Source: Halococcus saccharolyticus DSM 5350
GTDB taxonomy: Archaea > Halobacteriota > Halobacteria > Halobacteriales > Halococcaceae
DNA length: 64,000 bases
Assembly: GCF_000336915.1 (NCBI RefSeq)
Contig: NZ_AOMD01000029.1
Span: forward strand, 83,227 to 147,226
Direction: 5' to 3'
In this document: one piece after another, positions 1-9,219 of the stretch
Layout of the letters: the number at the start of each line of letters is the position of its first letter
Numbering within the stretch: position 1 is the first letter of the stretch
Program-made: the position numbers and the translations under genes
Notes under the pieces: generated by a model
The model's database searches: none
Told to the model about the DNA's origin: nothing
What the model saw: only the letters and a program-made list of their open reading frames with translations

Positions 1-1
1 A

Positions 2-625
2 GATGATTCCTATCGGCGGATACTATTCAAAGCTGGAAGAGAATACCTTGAATTTTCAAGTGTGAAATCTGGAAACAGTATTACGATACTTTGGCGAAAG
101 ACGCTTGACAAATTCGAATCGCTTGACACATTTGAAGAACCAAGCGAGATGACGTCAAACATAGAACAGATACATGAGTTCCGTAACCAGATTTCCCATA
201 ATACTGACTACGATCCCCCGCAATCAAATCTTGAAGCAATTCGGACACAGACAGCTGATTGGTTGGATTGGATACTCTCTCATGCACACCAGTATCATTC
301 TAATCGTGAAGAAATGACACCTCGGGAGCTTATGATTATCATGGCTAAACGTAGTCTTGATAGAATTCTGGTAGAGACAGAGGACTCTGACTTTGATGGT
401 GAGTTCGGCGGTTGGTCAAGAAGGATTTGTGACGATGCAGAAAGACTGAAAGCAGATATAGAGGACTTAGAGGACGAAGGACCAGAGATTTCAGTAGAGT
501 TGGTCGATACACTGGCGGACGCAATTGAACTGGCACAGCATCTTGAACAGAAGAATCGAACTGAAGCAAAGTTTTGGTCCATGATTGACGACCGTATCGA
601 CGAAATGAGGCTAGAGGATCGATAA
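2..625 (+). CDS. HEPN-motif protein, 5' end outside window
   Basis: The reading frame is open to the left edge, so the N-terminus is missing; the first internal ATG is at 62. About 40 residues after that ATG is the sequence EFRNQISHN, an R-x4-H motif of the kind found at the active site of HEPN ribonucleases and HEPN-like scaffold proteins. The rest is helical, rich in Asp, Glu and Arg, with no membrane segment. The base composition is AT-rich compared with the core genes to the right. It precedes a row of accessory genes that ends in a second HEPN-like protein. RNase activity is an inference from one motif. Confidence 0.6.
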   Translation, partial: DDSYRRILFKAGREYLEFSSVKSGNSITILWRKTLDKFESLDTFEEPSEMTSNIEQIHEFRNQISHNTDYDPPQSNLEAIRTQTADWLDWILSHAHQYHSNREEMTPRELMIIMAKRSLDRILVETEDSDFDGEFGGWSRRICDDAERLKADIEDLEDEGPEISVELVDTLADAIELAQHLEQKNRTEAKFWSMIDDRIDEMRLEDR

Positions 626-701
626 CTATCATACCTGTTATGATTCAATACAGGGTCAGGTATCCTGCCGCTTTCTGTGGAATCGTCTCGGTCGTTGCAT
701 T

Positions 702-935
702 GTGCTGTCCGGTAAAGATTTCGCCGGGCAGTACGTTCGACGTTCAAGCGGAAGGGGGCTGAATGGGGATGGGTGCTGCCGGACGCGACTGGATCATCGA
801 CGACCGACCCGCTCATGCGGGCAGTGTGGCACCGAGTATCGCTCGCTCTCCCAGCACTGGACCAAAGCCCGTGATTGCGACCACCGACCGCGAAGCGGTG
901 CGACAGGGGTATGTCGCGGACAGGAGGGGGACTGA
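702..935 (+). CDS. small zinc-finger ORF, homing-endonuclease-like remnant
   Basis: A 77-codon frame with a GTG start. Its second half reads CGQCGTEYRSLSQHW followed by a Cys and His pair, which resembles the N-terminal zinc finger of haloarchaeal HNH or LAGLIDADG-type endonucleases. The catalytic part is absent, and the first half is Arg-rich and does not look conserved, so this may be a decayed fragment. Its TGA overlaps the ATG of the next ORF by one base, which suggests translational coupling if it is real. Confidence 0.35.
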   Translation: MLSGKDFAGQYVRRSSGRGLNGDGCCRTRLDHRRPTRSCGQCGTEYRSLSQHWTKARDCDHRPRSGATGVCRGQEGD

Positions 936-1135
936 TGAGCAACACAAATAAGCCACTCCCAGCACCGGTCAGTGAATATATGAATGACCGCTATGGCGCG
1001 ACGACTTGCGAGGTTATGGACGCAGTCACGCGATTCACAATATTCGGGGGAGACGATGGGTATGGAATTCTCGATGATAGGAGAATGACGAGCGTCGAAT
1101 GGAACGACTGGACTGTTGCAGAGCCGAATCATTAA
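935..1135 (+). CDS. 66-residue hypothetical protein
   Basis: The ATG is preceded by a strong purine-rich ribosome binding site (AGGAGGGGG at 922-930), unusual in this genome, where most starts look leaderless. The protein is soluble and acidic in its second half, with no recognised domain. Its stop lies 3 bases before the 608-residue HEPN-like gene, so the two are almost surely co-transcribed. A small partner such as an antitoxin is possible from the arrangement, but nothing in the sequence proves it. Confidence 0.5.
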   Translation: MSNTNKPLPAPVSEYMNDRYGATTCEVMDAVTRFTIFGGDDGYGILDDRRMTSVEWNDWTVAEPNH

Positions 1136-1138
1136 CCT

Positions 1139-2965
1139 ATGAATAAAACCGAAATAATTGACATTTTCGAATCCGAACTTGGCCATGCAGACGGGCGTGT
1201 TGAATTGACTCAGCAGATAGGAAATGTGGAACAATCAATCAAAGGGAGATACTGGCGTATAAGCCACGCAGTTAGTGCCCTCAGTGAACTATATCAAAAC
1301 CTCAATTCCCCCCAACGATCAAGTATTCTTGATGAAAAGAAAGAATTGGAGCAGCTTAGTAAGAGAGAAGAAAACCAGAGGGCAAGACTCCGATCCAAAA
1401 CTGAGAATGCGATTGGAGGTAAGAGCAGTCAAATTATCCATGCACAATACACTGCGGATTTCATTCGTCGTGCTGTAGCGAGGCGTAACGTACAGGCGCG
1501 AGAAATAACCTCTCGACATCTATCATCTGTGATTAGCGATCTTAATGACAATTTATACAATTCAAACTTCGATCCAACCCAAACAAGTGCGATAATTTCT
1601 AGCAACAATCGCCAGCGTGTCCGGGATTATGCTGCTGATTTCGCTTGGCACTTGATCTGTAAAGGGTGGAACCAAGATGACATGGATAATCTCGGCAGAC
1701 GCATGAGGAATACAAGCAAAAACATCTCCGACTATGTTGCAAATTTAGCTACTCAGAGCAGAAACAGATATCGATATCTCATATTCATCCCAAATATAAA
1801 ATTGGATCCACCAAAACGGCGATTGCTTGACAATGGAAACGCAACTCTTTATCCATCTGACTACTTGCAAATAGACAATTTGTATAAAAATAGCCAACTA
1901 TCGTCACAGGAACGGGATTCAATATCTGAAATATTGCGCGAGAATTCTTGTATCGGGTTATCAGTAACTGCTTATGCGCGTAGAGAGGCTGCTCAAATCG
2001 CAATCAATAGGACCCATGAGGTGTTAGACGTATGTTCTTATGTCCATCAACAATCTGACCTAAGATTGCCTGAATATACAGGACCTTTCAAACGAATCAG
2101 GTGGAACTTGAATTCGAAATCTCCACCGCTACGCGAGATGAGTTACAAGAGCAACTATCCCGCAATTCTTGACGAAACACGTGCGACTACTGCTGATCAA
2201 GTGTATCAGGTAGCAATCACAAACGGGGAATTACCGGCGCGGCTATCACGAGCACTACGTTTGTTTCGGCGATCAAATCAAAGTGGGCCAACGGTTGCTT
2301 CAGTCATTGATCAAGTAGCCTGTTTAGAAACGCTCGTCTCACAGGGAGAAAGCAACCGAAATCACGTTATTGATTCGGCAATTACCTTAGCTGGTATAAC
2401 CGAAGAGGACCAGCACCGAATCACGTCCAATATTAATATCCTGTATGATAAACGAAATGCAGCGCTTCACTCAGGGGAGACAAAAATAGATACTCCAGAG
2501 GTCATTGAGCGGGCACAAAAGTCTCTTCAAAATATTCTTTCTGCGATAATTGGTAGAATTTCTGAATATATAGATCACAACCCCAAATCGGATATGGATA
2601 GTTTCCTTGATTACGTGGACAAGGAAATCAAACATCGTTACAAAGTTGTGTCGTGGAAATTATATCGAGATACGTTAGTCATAGACCGAAATTACCGGCT
2701 TGAAGGCGAATTTGTAAATGATAGTGGTCAACGTATCGCTGATGTTCAAGGAAGTTTTCGTGTCGAAAATCCTGACCAACACTTCGTGTTTGAGTGTGAT
2801 TATCGATTGCGTAACCGTAGTTCAAACTCCGTCAGTAGCCGCGAAAGGGTATGGTTGAATGCAAGAGTCAAGGGGAAAGATTTGGTGTTGGGCCCTGTTT
2901 CCGGAGCACATTCAATGTTTTCAGAAACCAGCCGTTTCTCTGTTAGAGATTATTCAAAACAATAG
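1139..2965 (+). CDS. ApeA-like HEPN protein, candidate defence or abortive-infection gene
   Basis: A 608-residue protein in AT-rich DNA. Residues 1-90 are charged and probably coiled coil. Residues about 390-490 resemble the C-terminal HEPN domain of ApeA-like proteins, with a long helix, a QGES-type turn, and RNAALH at about 439-444 (R-x4-H). A beta-rich segment of about 80 residues follows at the C-terminus (EGEFVNDSGQ onward). No membrane segment is seen. HEPN proteins of this size often act as RNases in anti-phage systems. That role is inferred from the motif, the coupling to a small ORF, the composition and the nearby recombinase. The N-terminal half is not recognised. Confidence 0.7.
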   Translation: MNKTEIIDIFESELGHADGRVELTQQIGNVEQSIKGRYWRISHAVSALSELYQNLNSPQRSSILDEKKELEQLSKREENQRARLRSKTENAIGGKSSQIIHAQYTADFIRRAVARRNVQAREITSRHLSSVISDLNDNLYNSNFDPTQTSAIISSNNRQRVRDYAADFAWHLICKGWNQDDMDNLGRRMRNTSKNISDYVANLATQSRNRYRYLIFIPNIKLDPPKRRLLDNGNATLYPSDYLQIDNLYKNSQLSSQERDSISEILRENSCIGLSVTAYARREAAQIAINRTHEVLDVCSYVHQQSDLRLPEYTGPFKRIRWNLNSKSPPLREMSYKSNYPAILDETRATTADQVYQVAITNGELPARLSRALRLFRRSNQSGPTVASVIDQVACLETLVSQGESNRNHVIDSAITLAGITEEDQHRITSNINILYDKRNAALHSGETKIDTPEVIERAQKSLQNILSAIIGRISEYIDHNPKSDMDSFLDYVDKEIKHRYKVVSWKLYRDTLVIDRNYRLEGEFVNDSGQRIADVQGSFRVENPDQHFVFECDYRLRNRSSNSVSSRERVWLNARVKGKDLVLGPVSGAHSMFSETSRFSVRDYSKQ

Positions 2966-3125
2966 CAGTTATCCGTCTTCTCCGCTGAATAGTGGCACGG
3001 CGCACGGGTCGTTTTGCTGAGCAGCACATTCGATGCTGTGGACGGTAAAAGACGGACCTACGGAAGCAATATGGGGATCTGATCATCGGTTATCCCAGAC
3101 TACTGGCATGGCCAGAAACTATATT

Positions 3126-3146
3126 TTCTGGGCAGACTGCCCAGAA
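3126..3146. promoter_or_regulatory. 21-bp perfect palindrome before the serine recombinase
   Basis: Arms TTCTGGGCAG and CTGCCCAGAA surround a single central A. It ends 49 bases before the recombinase ATG. Serine recombinases act on short imperfect palindromes, so this could be a crossover site or an operator for the gene. Confidence 0.5.
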
Positions 3147-3194
3147 GTGGGGCTGCTTTAAGACAAACGCACCCCAGCCCGAAACTGTCCGCTC

Positions 3195-3881
3195 ATGACC
3201 GCCACCACCGCCCTCTACTGTCGCGTCAGCACCACCGACCAGACCCTCGCTCGCCAACGCCAACGCACCAGTGAATACGCGACCGACGCCCTCGGCATCG
3301 AACCCGCCGCTATCGAAGTGTATTCCGACAAGCAGACCGGCACCGATACCGACCGCGACGGCTACCGCGAGCTCATGGAAGCCGTCGAAGCCGGCGACGT
3401 CGAGCGCGTGATCGCCTCGGAGGTCTCGCGTATCTCTCGGTCGGTGCGGGATTTCGCCGCGACCGTCGATCGCATCGTCGACGAAAACGAGGTCGGATTG
3501 CACATTTTGGACATGGGTATCGACCTCGATCCCGACGAGCGTGATCCCTACACGCGCGCGTTCTTGACAGTGGCAGCGACGTTCGCCGAGCTCGAAGCCG
3601 AGATCAAACGCGACAACATCACCGAGGGGATCGCTGCGAGCCGTGAGCAGGGCAAGTGGCACGGTCGACCGCCGTTCGGCTTCGATGTGGGACCAGAAGG
3701 CTATCTGACGCCGAACGACGACTATGAGACTGCCGTCGTCATCCTCGATGAACTCGATAAGGGTGCGAGCAAGCGCGATCTCGCACGCCGCACCGGTGTT
3801 AATCGATCGACTGTTCAGCGTATCGCCAACAATCGAGAGCGATATGTTGGCGAGCCGCCCGAACCTGCTACCTCTGCTTGA
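3195..3881 (+). CDS. serine recombinase (resolvase/invertase family)
   Basis: A 228-residue site-specific recombinase. The N-terminal catalytic domain starts ALYCRVSTTDQ with the nucleophile at Ser12. The conserved Arg cluster follows at SRISRSVRD, then the long E helix and the typical GKWHGRPPFGF linker. Residues about 185-220 form a C-terminal helix-turn-helix (SKRDLARRTGVNRSTVQRI), as in Hin/Gin-type enzymes. The length matches small resolvases and not large serine integrases. The gene is GC-rich, unlike the HEPN genes just before it, and has a palindrome upstream. It probably resolves or inverts a mobile DNA segment. Confidence 0.9.
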   Translation: MTATTALYCRVSTTDQTLARQRQRTSEYATDALGIEPAAIEVYSDKQTGTDTDRDGYRELMEAVEAGDVERVIASEVSRISRSVRDFAATVDRIVDENEVGLHILDMGIDLDPDERDPYTRAFLTVAATFAELEAEIKRDNITEGIAASREQGKWHGRPPFGFDVGPEGYLTPNDDYETAVVILDELDKGASKRDLARRTGVNRSTVQRIANNRERYVGEPPEPATSA

Positions 3882-4133
3882 TTTTCGTTACCGGCTGCTG
3901 GCTGTTTAAATCCCAGAGGGTTTGTTGCAGGCTGCAATGAACCACCTCCTTCACTGCAGGGGTAGCACGTAACTTGCTCCCGCCACCCATCGAATTAATG
4001 TCAGTTAATTGGATCGTGATCCGGTGCCACAACTCCCCGACCGATATTTTGGCGAGCCAGCATCTCCCTGCGAGATGAATCACAGAGATTCCTCGCGGTG
4101 GAGCACACTGGGCCGCGCCACAACAGTCGGTCA

Positions 4134-4146
4134 CATACTCTTAAGT
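4134..4146 (+). promoter_or_regulatory. TATA-like box of the ECF transporter operon
   Basis: ATACTCTTAAGTG is centred about 30 bases before the ATG at 4171. This spacing places the start of transcription at or just before the ATG, which suggests a leaderless transcript and supports that start over in-frame codons further upstream. Confidence 0.5.
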
Positions 4147-4170
4147 GAGCTATCCGCAATATCGCTAAGT

Positions 4171-4965
4171 ATGCGAGAAGTAGTCACGATGTGGCGGGAT
4201 ACGCGGATGATCATGCTCACCGCCGTGGTTGCTGCGGTGTACGCTGCCGTACTCATCCCGTTCAAGGGACTTACTATCATACCAGGTTTCACGAGCGTTC
4301 GGCCGGCAAACGTCTTCCCGGTCATCTTCAGCCTGTTTTTTGGGCCCGCGGCCGCGTGGGGATCGGGCATCGGCAACCTCATCGGCGATATCTTTGGTGG
4401 GACGTTCGGTCCAGCAAGCTTCTTCGGATTTATTGGAAACTTCTTTTTCGGCTTTGTCGGATACAAACTGTGGGGCAACCTCGGGCCGCTATCGAGCGGC
4501 GAGGAACCTGACTTTCGTTCGAATACGGGCCGGCAACTGCTCGAGTATCTCGTTGTCGCGCTGGTTGCGGCCGCCATCACGGCGGCCATCATTGCGTGGG
4601 GGGCGGACCTCCTCGGCCTCGTGCCGTTTCCCGTCCTCGGGGCGACCATCACCGTCAACAACTTCATCGCCGCCGCCATCCTCGGTCCACCACTGCTGTA
4701 CCTGACATGGCCGCGAGTCAAGGAAATGGGCTTGCTATATCCCGAGGTACTGCGCGACGACGATCTCTCTGACGTTGCTTCCGCGCGTCGCCAGATCGCA
4801 GCCTACGGCATTGCCGTCGTCGCTATCGTGTGGGTACTCGTTGGCGTCTTCATTGCTCCACCACAGTCAACATTCCAGAGGGCACTGGGTGCGATCGGGT
4901 TTGTCCTTGTCCTTGGGCTCGCGGTTGTTTCCGGAGAGCGACTTTCGGAGTTGGTCGGCTACTGA
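4171..4965 (+). CDS. ECF transporter substrate-binding (S) component
   Basis: An integral membrane protein with five to six hydrophobic segments starting TAVVAAVYAAVLIPF. It carries the loop pattern typical of ECF S components: RPANVFPVIFSLFFGPAAAWG followed by a GNLIGDIFGG stretch. It binds a small molecule, usually a vitamin or related cofactor precursor, and passes it to the energising module encoded next. An earlier in-frame start at 4009 would add about 54 non-conserved residues, so 4171 was chosen. The substrate cannot be read from the sequence. The neighbouring adenosylhomocysteinase hints at the methyl cycle, but this is inference only. Confidence 0.85.
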   Translation: MREVVTMWRDTRMIMLTAVVAAVYAAVLIPFKGLTIIPGFTSVRPANVFPVIFSLFFGPAAAWGSGIGNLIGDIFGGTFGPASFFGFIGNFFFGFVGYKLWGNLGPLSSGEEPDFRSNTGRQLLEYLVVALVAAAITAAIIAWGADLLGLVPFPVLGATITVNNFIAAAILGPPLLYLTWPRVKEMGLLYPEVLRDDDLSDVASARRQIAAYGIAVVAIVWVLVGVFIAPPQSTFQRALGAIGFVLVLGLAVVSGERLSELVGY

Positions 4966-5011
4966 TTCGGGGAATGGAGTTTATCTGTTTCCCGATCGTT
5001 GCGAGGAGCAG

Positions 5012-6988
5012 ATGGTCGGCAATACGGAAGACGGCGGGCCGGTGGTCCGGCTCGATGATGTGGTGTTCGCCTATGACCAGAAACTTGATTTATCGAAATA
5101 CGACTTCGCTATGGGTAACGCGGAGTCCGTTCCTGATCCGGACGCACGCGAGGGACCGGTTCTCCGCGGAGTGGACCTTGAGATTCCTATGGGTGCGTTC
5201 ACCGTTGTCATGGGTGCAAGCGGTGGGGGGAAGTCCACGCTGTTACGCACGCTCAACGCCATTATTCCTGACTTCATGTCGGGGTCGTTCGCAGGAGATG
5301 TGACTGTCCTCGGTAGAGATACGACCGAGGCACGTGTGAGCGAGATGGCCGAAGTCGTTGGGATGGTGCTTCAGGACTACGAGTCGCAACTTTTCGGGAC
5401 GAACGCCACGGCCGAGGTGGCGTTCGGTCCGGAGAACCTCGCAGTCCCCCCTGATGAAATCAGTGATCGCATCGAGCACGCACTTGAGCTGGTCGGATTG
5501 GCGAATCTCGACCGCAGACGATCACCCGACACGCTCTCTGGTGGACAGAAACAGCGCCTTGTCATTGCAGGCGTCGTAGCGAACCAGCCCCGACTGCTCC
5601 TTCTCGACGAACCAACGAGTGATCTCGATCCCGCCGGAAGCCGTGATACCCTACAAGTCATCCGCTCGCTCGCTGCGGAGAACGACGGGACGAACGATTG
5701 GGCAGGCCCTGAGAACGTCGTTATGGTCTCTCATAACGTTGAAGAAGCGCTCCTGGCTGATCGTATCGTCCTCCTTCGTGACGGACAGGTGTATCGCCAT
5801 GGTCCTACCAAAGAGGTGTTCACCGACGTGGAGGCACTGCACGCGTCACGCGTCGCCGTTCCACCCGTCGTTGAGACGTTCGATCGTCTGGGGTGGCCAG
5901 CGGACGATCTCCCTCTGACCATCGATGATGCAGCTCGCTATGTCGCAAAGTACGATCTCGATTGGATGCCGCCCGGCGTTCAAGATGAGCAGCCGCCGGG
6001 GGCACCCGCCGGTACTGGTGAGTCGCCAGGCGATCCGATCTTCGAGTTCGCTGACCTCGTTTACGAGTACGATACTGATCAAGGGACGGTCCGGGCGGTG
6101 GATGGTGTCGATCTCACGGTCAGTGAAGGGGAGGCTGTCGCAATTGTCGGTCACAATGGAAGCGGAAAGACGACGCTGGCCAAGCATTTCAACGGGCTAC
6201 TCGCACCTGATGCGGGGAGTGCGACGTGGCGCGGTCGCGATGTAGCGTCCCTTCCTATGGCGGAAGTCGGTCGCTCGATCGGCTACGTGTTCCAAAATCC
6301 TGATCACCAGATATTTGCAGACACCGTTCGAGAGGAGGTGACGTTCGGTCCGGAGAACTTCGGCCTCGAAGGTGAAGAGCTGGAACAGCGTGTCACGACG
6401 GCGATCGAAACAGTCGAACTCGACGGACTGGAAGAAGCAGACCCGTTTACCCTCTCGAAGGGACAGCGTCAGCGGGTCGCGTTGGCGAGCATCCTTGCCA
6501 CGGAGCCTGACGTTATCGTCTTCGACGAACCCACGACCGGACTGGACGCCACTCAGCAGCGCCAATTCATGGATCTCGTTGCCCGCTTGAACCGCGAGGA
6601 GGGGATGACCGTCGTGATGGTAACTCACAACATGAACACGGTTGTCCGATACGCGTCCCGTACGGTGGTGATGGACGACGGCCGAAAGGTGGCGGATCGT
6701 CCGACAAGGGAACTGTTCGCCGATGAGGGCGCGTTGGAACAGTGGCAGCTCAAACCACCCCAGCCGGTGGCACTCTCGAACCGACTGGCGGCTGACGCGG
6801 GGACCGACGGCGCGCTCCCAGCACTCTCAGTGGATGAGGTGGTTTCTGGATTGGGTGGTGATGGTGTGTTCGATAATACAGACGCGAGGGCAACAACGAA
6901 CGAAGGCGAGAGCGGGAGCGGTGAGAAAGAAGAGTCTCCGGCGACCAGCGGTACTGATCCCATGTCGGACGGAAGTGATGACCGATGA
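5012..6988 (+). CDS. ECF transporter ATPase, fused A1-A2
   Basis: A 658-residue protein with two ABC ATPase domains in one chain. The first has Walker A GASGGGKST near residue 68, signature LSGGQ near 174 and DEPTSD near 199. The second has GHNGSGKTT near 380, a variant signature LSKGQ near 481 and DEPTTGLD near 504. Many organisms encode these ATPases separately; here they are fused, with an acidic tail. The start at ATG 5012 has a GGAG just upstream and lies 46 bases after the S gene. The stop overlaps the T gene start (ATGA), so the S-A-T order forms one operon and one importer. Confidence 0.93.
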   Translation: MVGNTEDGGPVVRLDDVVFAYDQKLDLSKYDFAMGNAESVPDPDAREGPVLRGVDLEIPMGAFTVVMGASGGGKSTLLRTLNAIIPDFMSGSFAGDVTVLGRDTTEARVSEMAEVVGMVLQDYESQLFGTNATAEVAFGPENLAVPPDEISDRIEHALELVGLANLDRRRSPDTLSGGQKQRLVIAGVVANQPRLLLLDEPTSDLDPAGSRDTLQVIRSLAAENDGTNDWAGPENVVMVSHNVEEALLADRIVLLRDGQVYRHGPTKEVFTDVEALHASRVAVPPVVETFDRLGWPADDLPLTIDDAARYVAKYDLDWMPPGVQDEQPPGAPAGTGESPGDPIFEFADLVYEYDTDQGTVRAVDGVDLTVSEGEAVAIVGHNGSGKTTLAKHFNGLLAPDAGSATWRGRDVASLPMAEVGRSIGYVFQNPDHQIFADTVREEVTFGPENFGLEGEELEQRVTTAIETVELDGLEEADPFTLSKGQRQRVALASILATEPDVIVFDEPTTGLDATQQRQFMDLVARLNREEGMTVVMVTHNMNTVVRYASRTVVMDDGRKVADRPTRELFADEGALEQWQLKPPQPVALSNRLAADAGTDGALPALSVDEVVSGLGGDGVFDNTDARATTNEGESGSGEKEESPATSGTDPMSDGSDDR

Positions 6989-7770
6989 GCAGGTCGCCAT
7001 CACTGTACGTCGACCGAAATACCGTCTTGCATCGATTGACGGCACGATCGAAACTGGTGCTGTTGTTGGGCGTATTCACGACCGCGTACGTGTTTGGTCA
7101 TCCAGCAGCGGTGTTCGTTCCGCTGGCGGCGTCGTTTATTGCACTCATCTACGCTGGAGGGTGGCGTAATTTCAAACGCCTTGCGTATATCATCGCCGCG
7201 CTGTTCCTCGTTGGATTCGTCGTCTGGCCGGCGTTCACCGCATCTGGCGGCCCGACGTTGCTTCACACCCCGGTGGTGACCGTCACCCGCCGCGAATTCC
7301 TCTTCGCACTGGGACGCTCAGAGCGTATCGCTGCGTTCATCGTCGGCGGTCTGCTATTCGTGACGACTACATCGAACGAAGAGATCGTGGCCGGTCTCCG
7401 GTCGCTCGGACTGCCCTACGCGTTTTGCTTCGCGGTTGGGACAGCGTTACGACTGTTCCCGACGTTTCTCGGCGCAACCGGCACTGTCCAACAGGCCCAG
7501 GCTGCACGTGGGCATGAAGTGAGTGGCGGTAATCCGATTTCACGACTCCGAGGCTACATCCCACTCCTCATTCCGGTGTTCATGACTGCCATCCGTAACG
7601 TCCAGACGCAGGCGATGGCCTTGGAAGCGCGTGGGTTCGACACCCGGCGGGATCGGACGTTCTACAACAAACGGTCGTTCGCACCAGCTGATTGGGCCGT
7701 CGTCGTTATCAGTCTCGTCCTGATTGTTGGGTCTGTCTGGCTCTCACTGGCCGGGTTCGGTGGGATTTGA
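6985..7770 (+). CDS. ECF transporter transmembrane component T
   Basis: A 261-residue membrane protein with about five helices. It carries the EcfT coupling-helix signature: the region AQAARGHEV and, further on, ALEARGFDTR fit the two conserved Ala-Arg-Gly motifs that contact the ATPases. It links the fused ATPase to the S component in the membrane. Its ATG overlaps the stop of the ATPase gene by four bases. Confidence 0.92.
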   Translation: MSRSPSLYVDRNTVLHRLTARSKLVLLLGVFTTAYVFGHPAAVFVPLAASFIALIYAGGWRNFKRLAYIIAALFLVGFVVWPAFTASGGPTLLHTPVVTVTRREFLFALGRSERIAAFIVGGLLFVTTTSNEEIVAGLRSLGLPYAFCFAVGTALRLFPTFLGATGTVQQAQAARGHEVSGGNPISRLRGYIPLLIPVFMTAIRNVQTQAMALEARGFDTRRDRTFYNKRSFAPADWAVVVISLVLIVGSVWLSLAGFGGI

Positions 7771-7828
7771 GGAAAGCGAACGAATTTCGCGAAGGATCAC
7801 CGCGACCCGCATTCCGGTCACGGTAAGT

Positions 7829-7837
7829 CTTTATCAT
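7829..7837 (+). promoter_or_regulatory. TATA-like box of ahcY
   Basis: CTTTATCAT lies 23-31 bases before the ahcY ATG, the spacing expected for a leaderless archaeal transcript. It implies that ahcY has its own promoter and does not depend only on readthrough from the ECF operon. Confidence 0.5.
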
Positions 7838-7859
7838 GAAAGGACTGCATCGATAGGAT

Positions 7860-9104
7860 ATGGTTTCCAATGACACGGACCCATTGGCGTGGACCCGAGA
7901 CTACACCCCGATACTCCAATCGCTTGCAGCGGAATACAGCGAATCGAAGCCACTTGAGGGTGATACCGTTGCGCTCGCATCACACTTGGAGACGAAGACT
8001 GGTGTCCTCGTAGAGACGCTTCGTGCCGCCGGAGCGCGCGTCCTCGTTACTGGCAGCGAACCGTTCAGTACCAAAGAGGCGGTCGTCGAGGCTCTCCAAG
8101 AGCTCGACGGGATCGAGACGTTCATTGAGGCGGGAATGAGCGATGAGGAATGGGAGGCTGGCCAGCACGACCTGCTGGAGGAAGAACCAGACTTCATTCT
8201 TGATGACGGCTGTGAACTCATCGCCAAAGTCCACGCTGACCACCCCGACATTGCTGAGGGGGTCATCGGTGGTGGCGAGCAGACCACCGCTGGAATCACG
8301 CGCGTGGAGGCGATGGAGGAACAGGACGTGCTCCAGTTCCCGGTGTACGGTGTCAATGATACACCGATGAAACATTACTTCGACAACGTCCATGGCACCG
8401 GTGAATCCTCACTAGCGAATGTAATGACCACAACCAACACCATGCTCTCGGGCAAGACGGTTGTCGTGGCTGGCTACGGCTACTGCGGACGCGGGATCGC
8501 ACGAAAAGCTCGGGGAATGGGCGCGTGGACGATCGTCACCGAGGTTGACCCACGTAAGGCGCTGGAGGCGGTCATGGACGGCCACCGTGTGATGACTATG
8601 GGTGAGGCTGCTTCCCTCGCGGACTACGTCATCACCTCAACGGGCAATCGCGAAGTCGTGCGCAAAGAGCACCTCGACCAGCTCCAAGACGGTGTTATTC
8701 TCGCCAATGCCGGTCATTTTGACGTCGAACTCTCGCTAGAAGACCTCAAGGCGGAGTCTAATGATGTAACTCAGCCAAAAGAGGGGATCACGCGCTATCA
8801 TTTGTCGGATGGACGTCGGGTGAACGTGCTTGCTCGTGGCCGTCTCGTGAATCTTACTGGGCCCCACAGTCAGGGTCACCCTGCGGAAGTGATGGATACG
8901 ACCTTCGCGATGATGTTTGCTGCTGCCCACGATATGCTCACTCAGGATCCAGACCTCACGCCTGGACTGTATGCGATTCCGGATCACCTCGATCGCGAGG
9001 TGGCCAGCCGCAAACTGGAGACGCTTGGTATTGCTATCGACAGTCTGACGGAGAATCAACGCGAGTACTACGAGGAGTGGGAGCACCCAGACAGTAGCTT
9101 CTGA
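7860..9104 (+). CDS. ahcY: adenosylhomocysteinase
   Basis: A 414-residue cytosolic NAD-dependent enzyme that splits S-adenosylhomocysteine to adenosine and homocysteine. This removes the product that inhibits methyltransferases. The substrate region YGVNDTPMKHYFDN keeps the Lys and Asp used for catalysis. The NAD-binding Rossmann motif GYGYCGRGIA is near residue 206. A C-terminal GPHSQGHPAEVMD stretch matches the family, and the C-terminus is the usual tyrosine-containing tail (REYYEEW). The length fits the archaeal enzyme. It follows the ECF importer on the same strand after 89 bases, with its own promoter. Confidence 0.96.
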   Translation: MVSNDTDPLAWTRDYTPILQSLAAEYSESKPLEGDTVALASHLETKTGVLVETLRAAGARVLVTGSEPFSTKEAVVEALQELDGIETFIEAGMSDEEWEAGQHDLLEEEPDFILDDGCELIAKVHADHPDIAEGVIGGGEQTTAGITRVEAMEEQDVLQFPVYGVNDTPMKHYFDNVHGTGESSLANVMTTTNTMLSGKTVVVAGYGYCGRGIARKARGMGAWTIVTEVDPRKALEAVMDGHRVMTMGEAASLADYVITSTGNREVVRKEHLDQLQDGVILANAGHFDVELSLEDLKAESNDVTQPKEGITRYHLSDGRRVNVLARGRLVNLTGPHSQGHPAEVMDTTFAMMFAAAHDMLTQDPDLTPGLYAIPDHLDREVASRKLETLGIAIDSLTENQREYYEEWEHPDSSF

Positions 9105-9219
9105 GCACACCTCGTAGTCCTATTCCACTTTGCCTCCGACAGAGTAGTGAATTGCACTCCTTTATTGTCAAAATGTATATTTGCGTTTGCTCCAGTAGTG
9201 CCAGTTCGCGTGTACCGCG

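Noticed and set aside
295..945. 216-codon leftward frame
   Set aside because: It is antisense to the HEPN-motif gene and the small ORFs, and is rich in Ser and Arg with no domain.
3090..3662. 190-codon leftward frame
   Set aside because: It is the reverse strand of the serine recombinase gene; the composition mirrors that gene.
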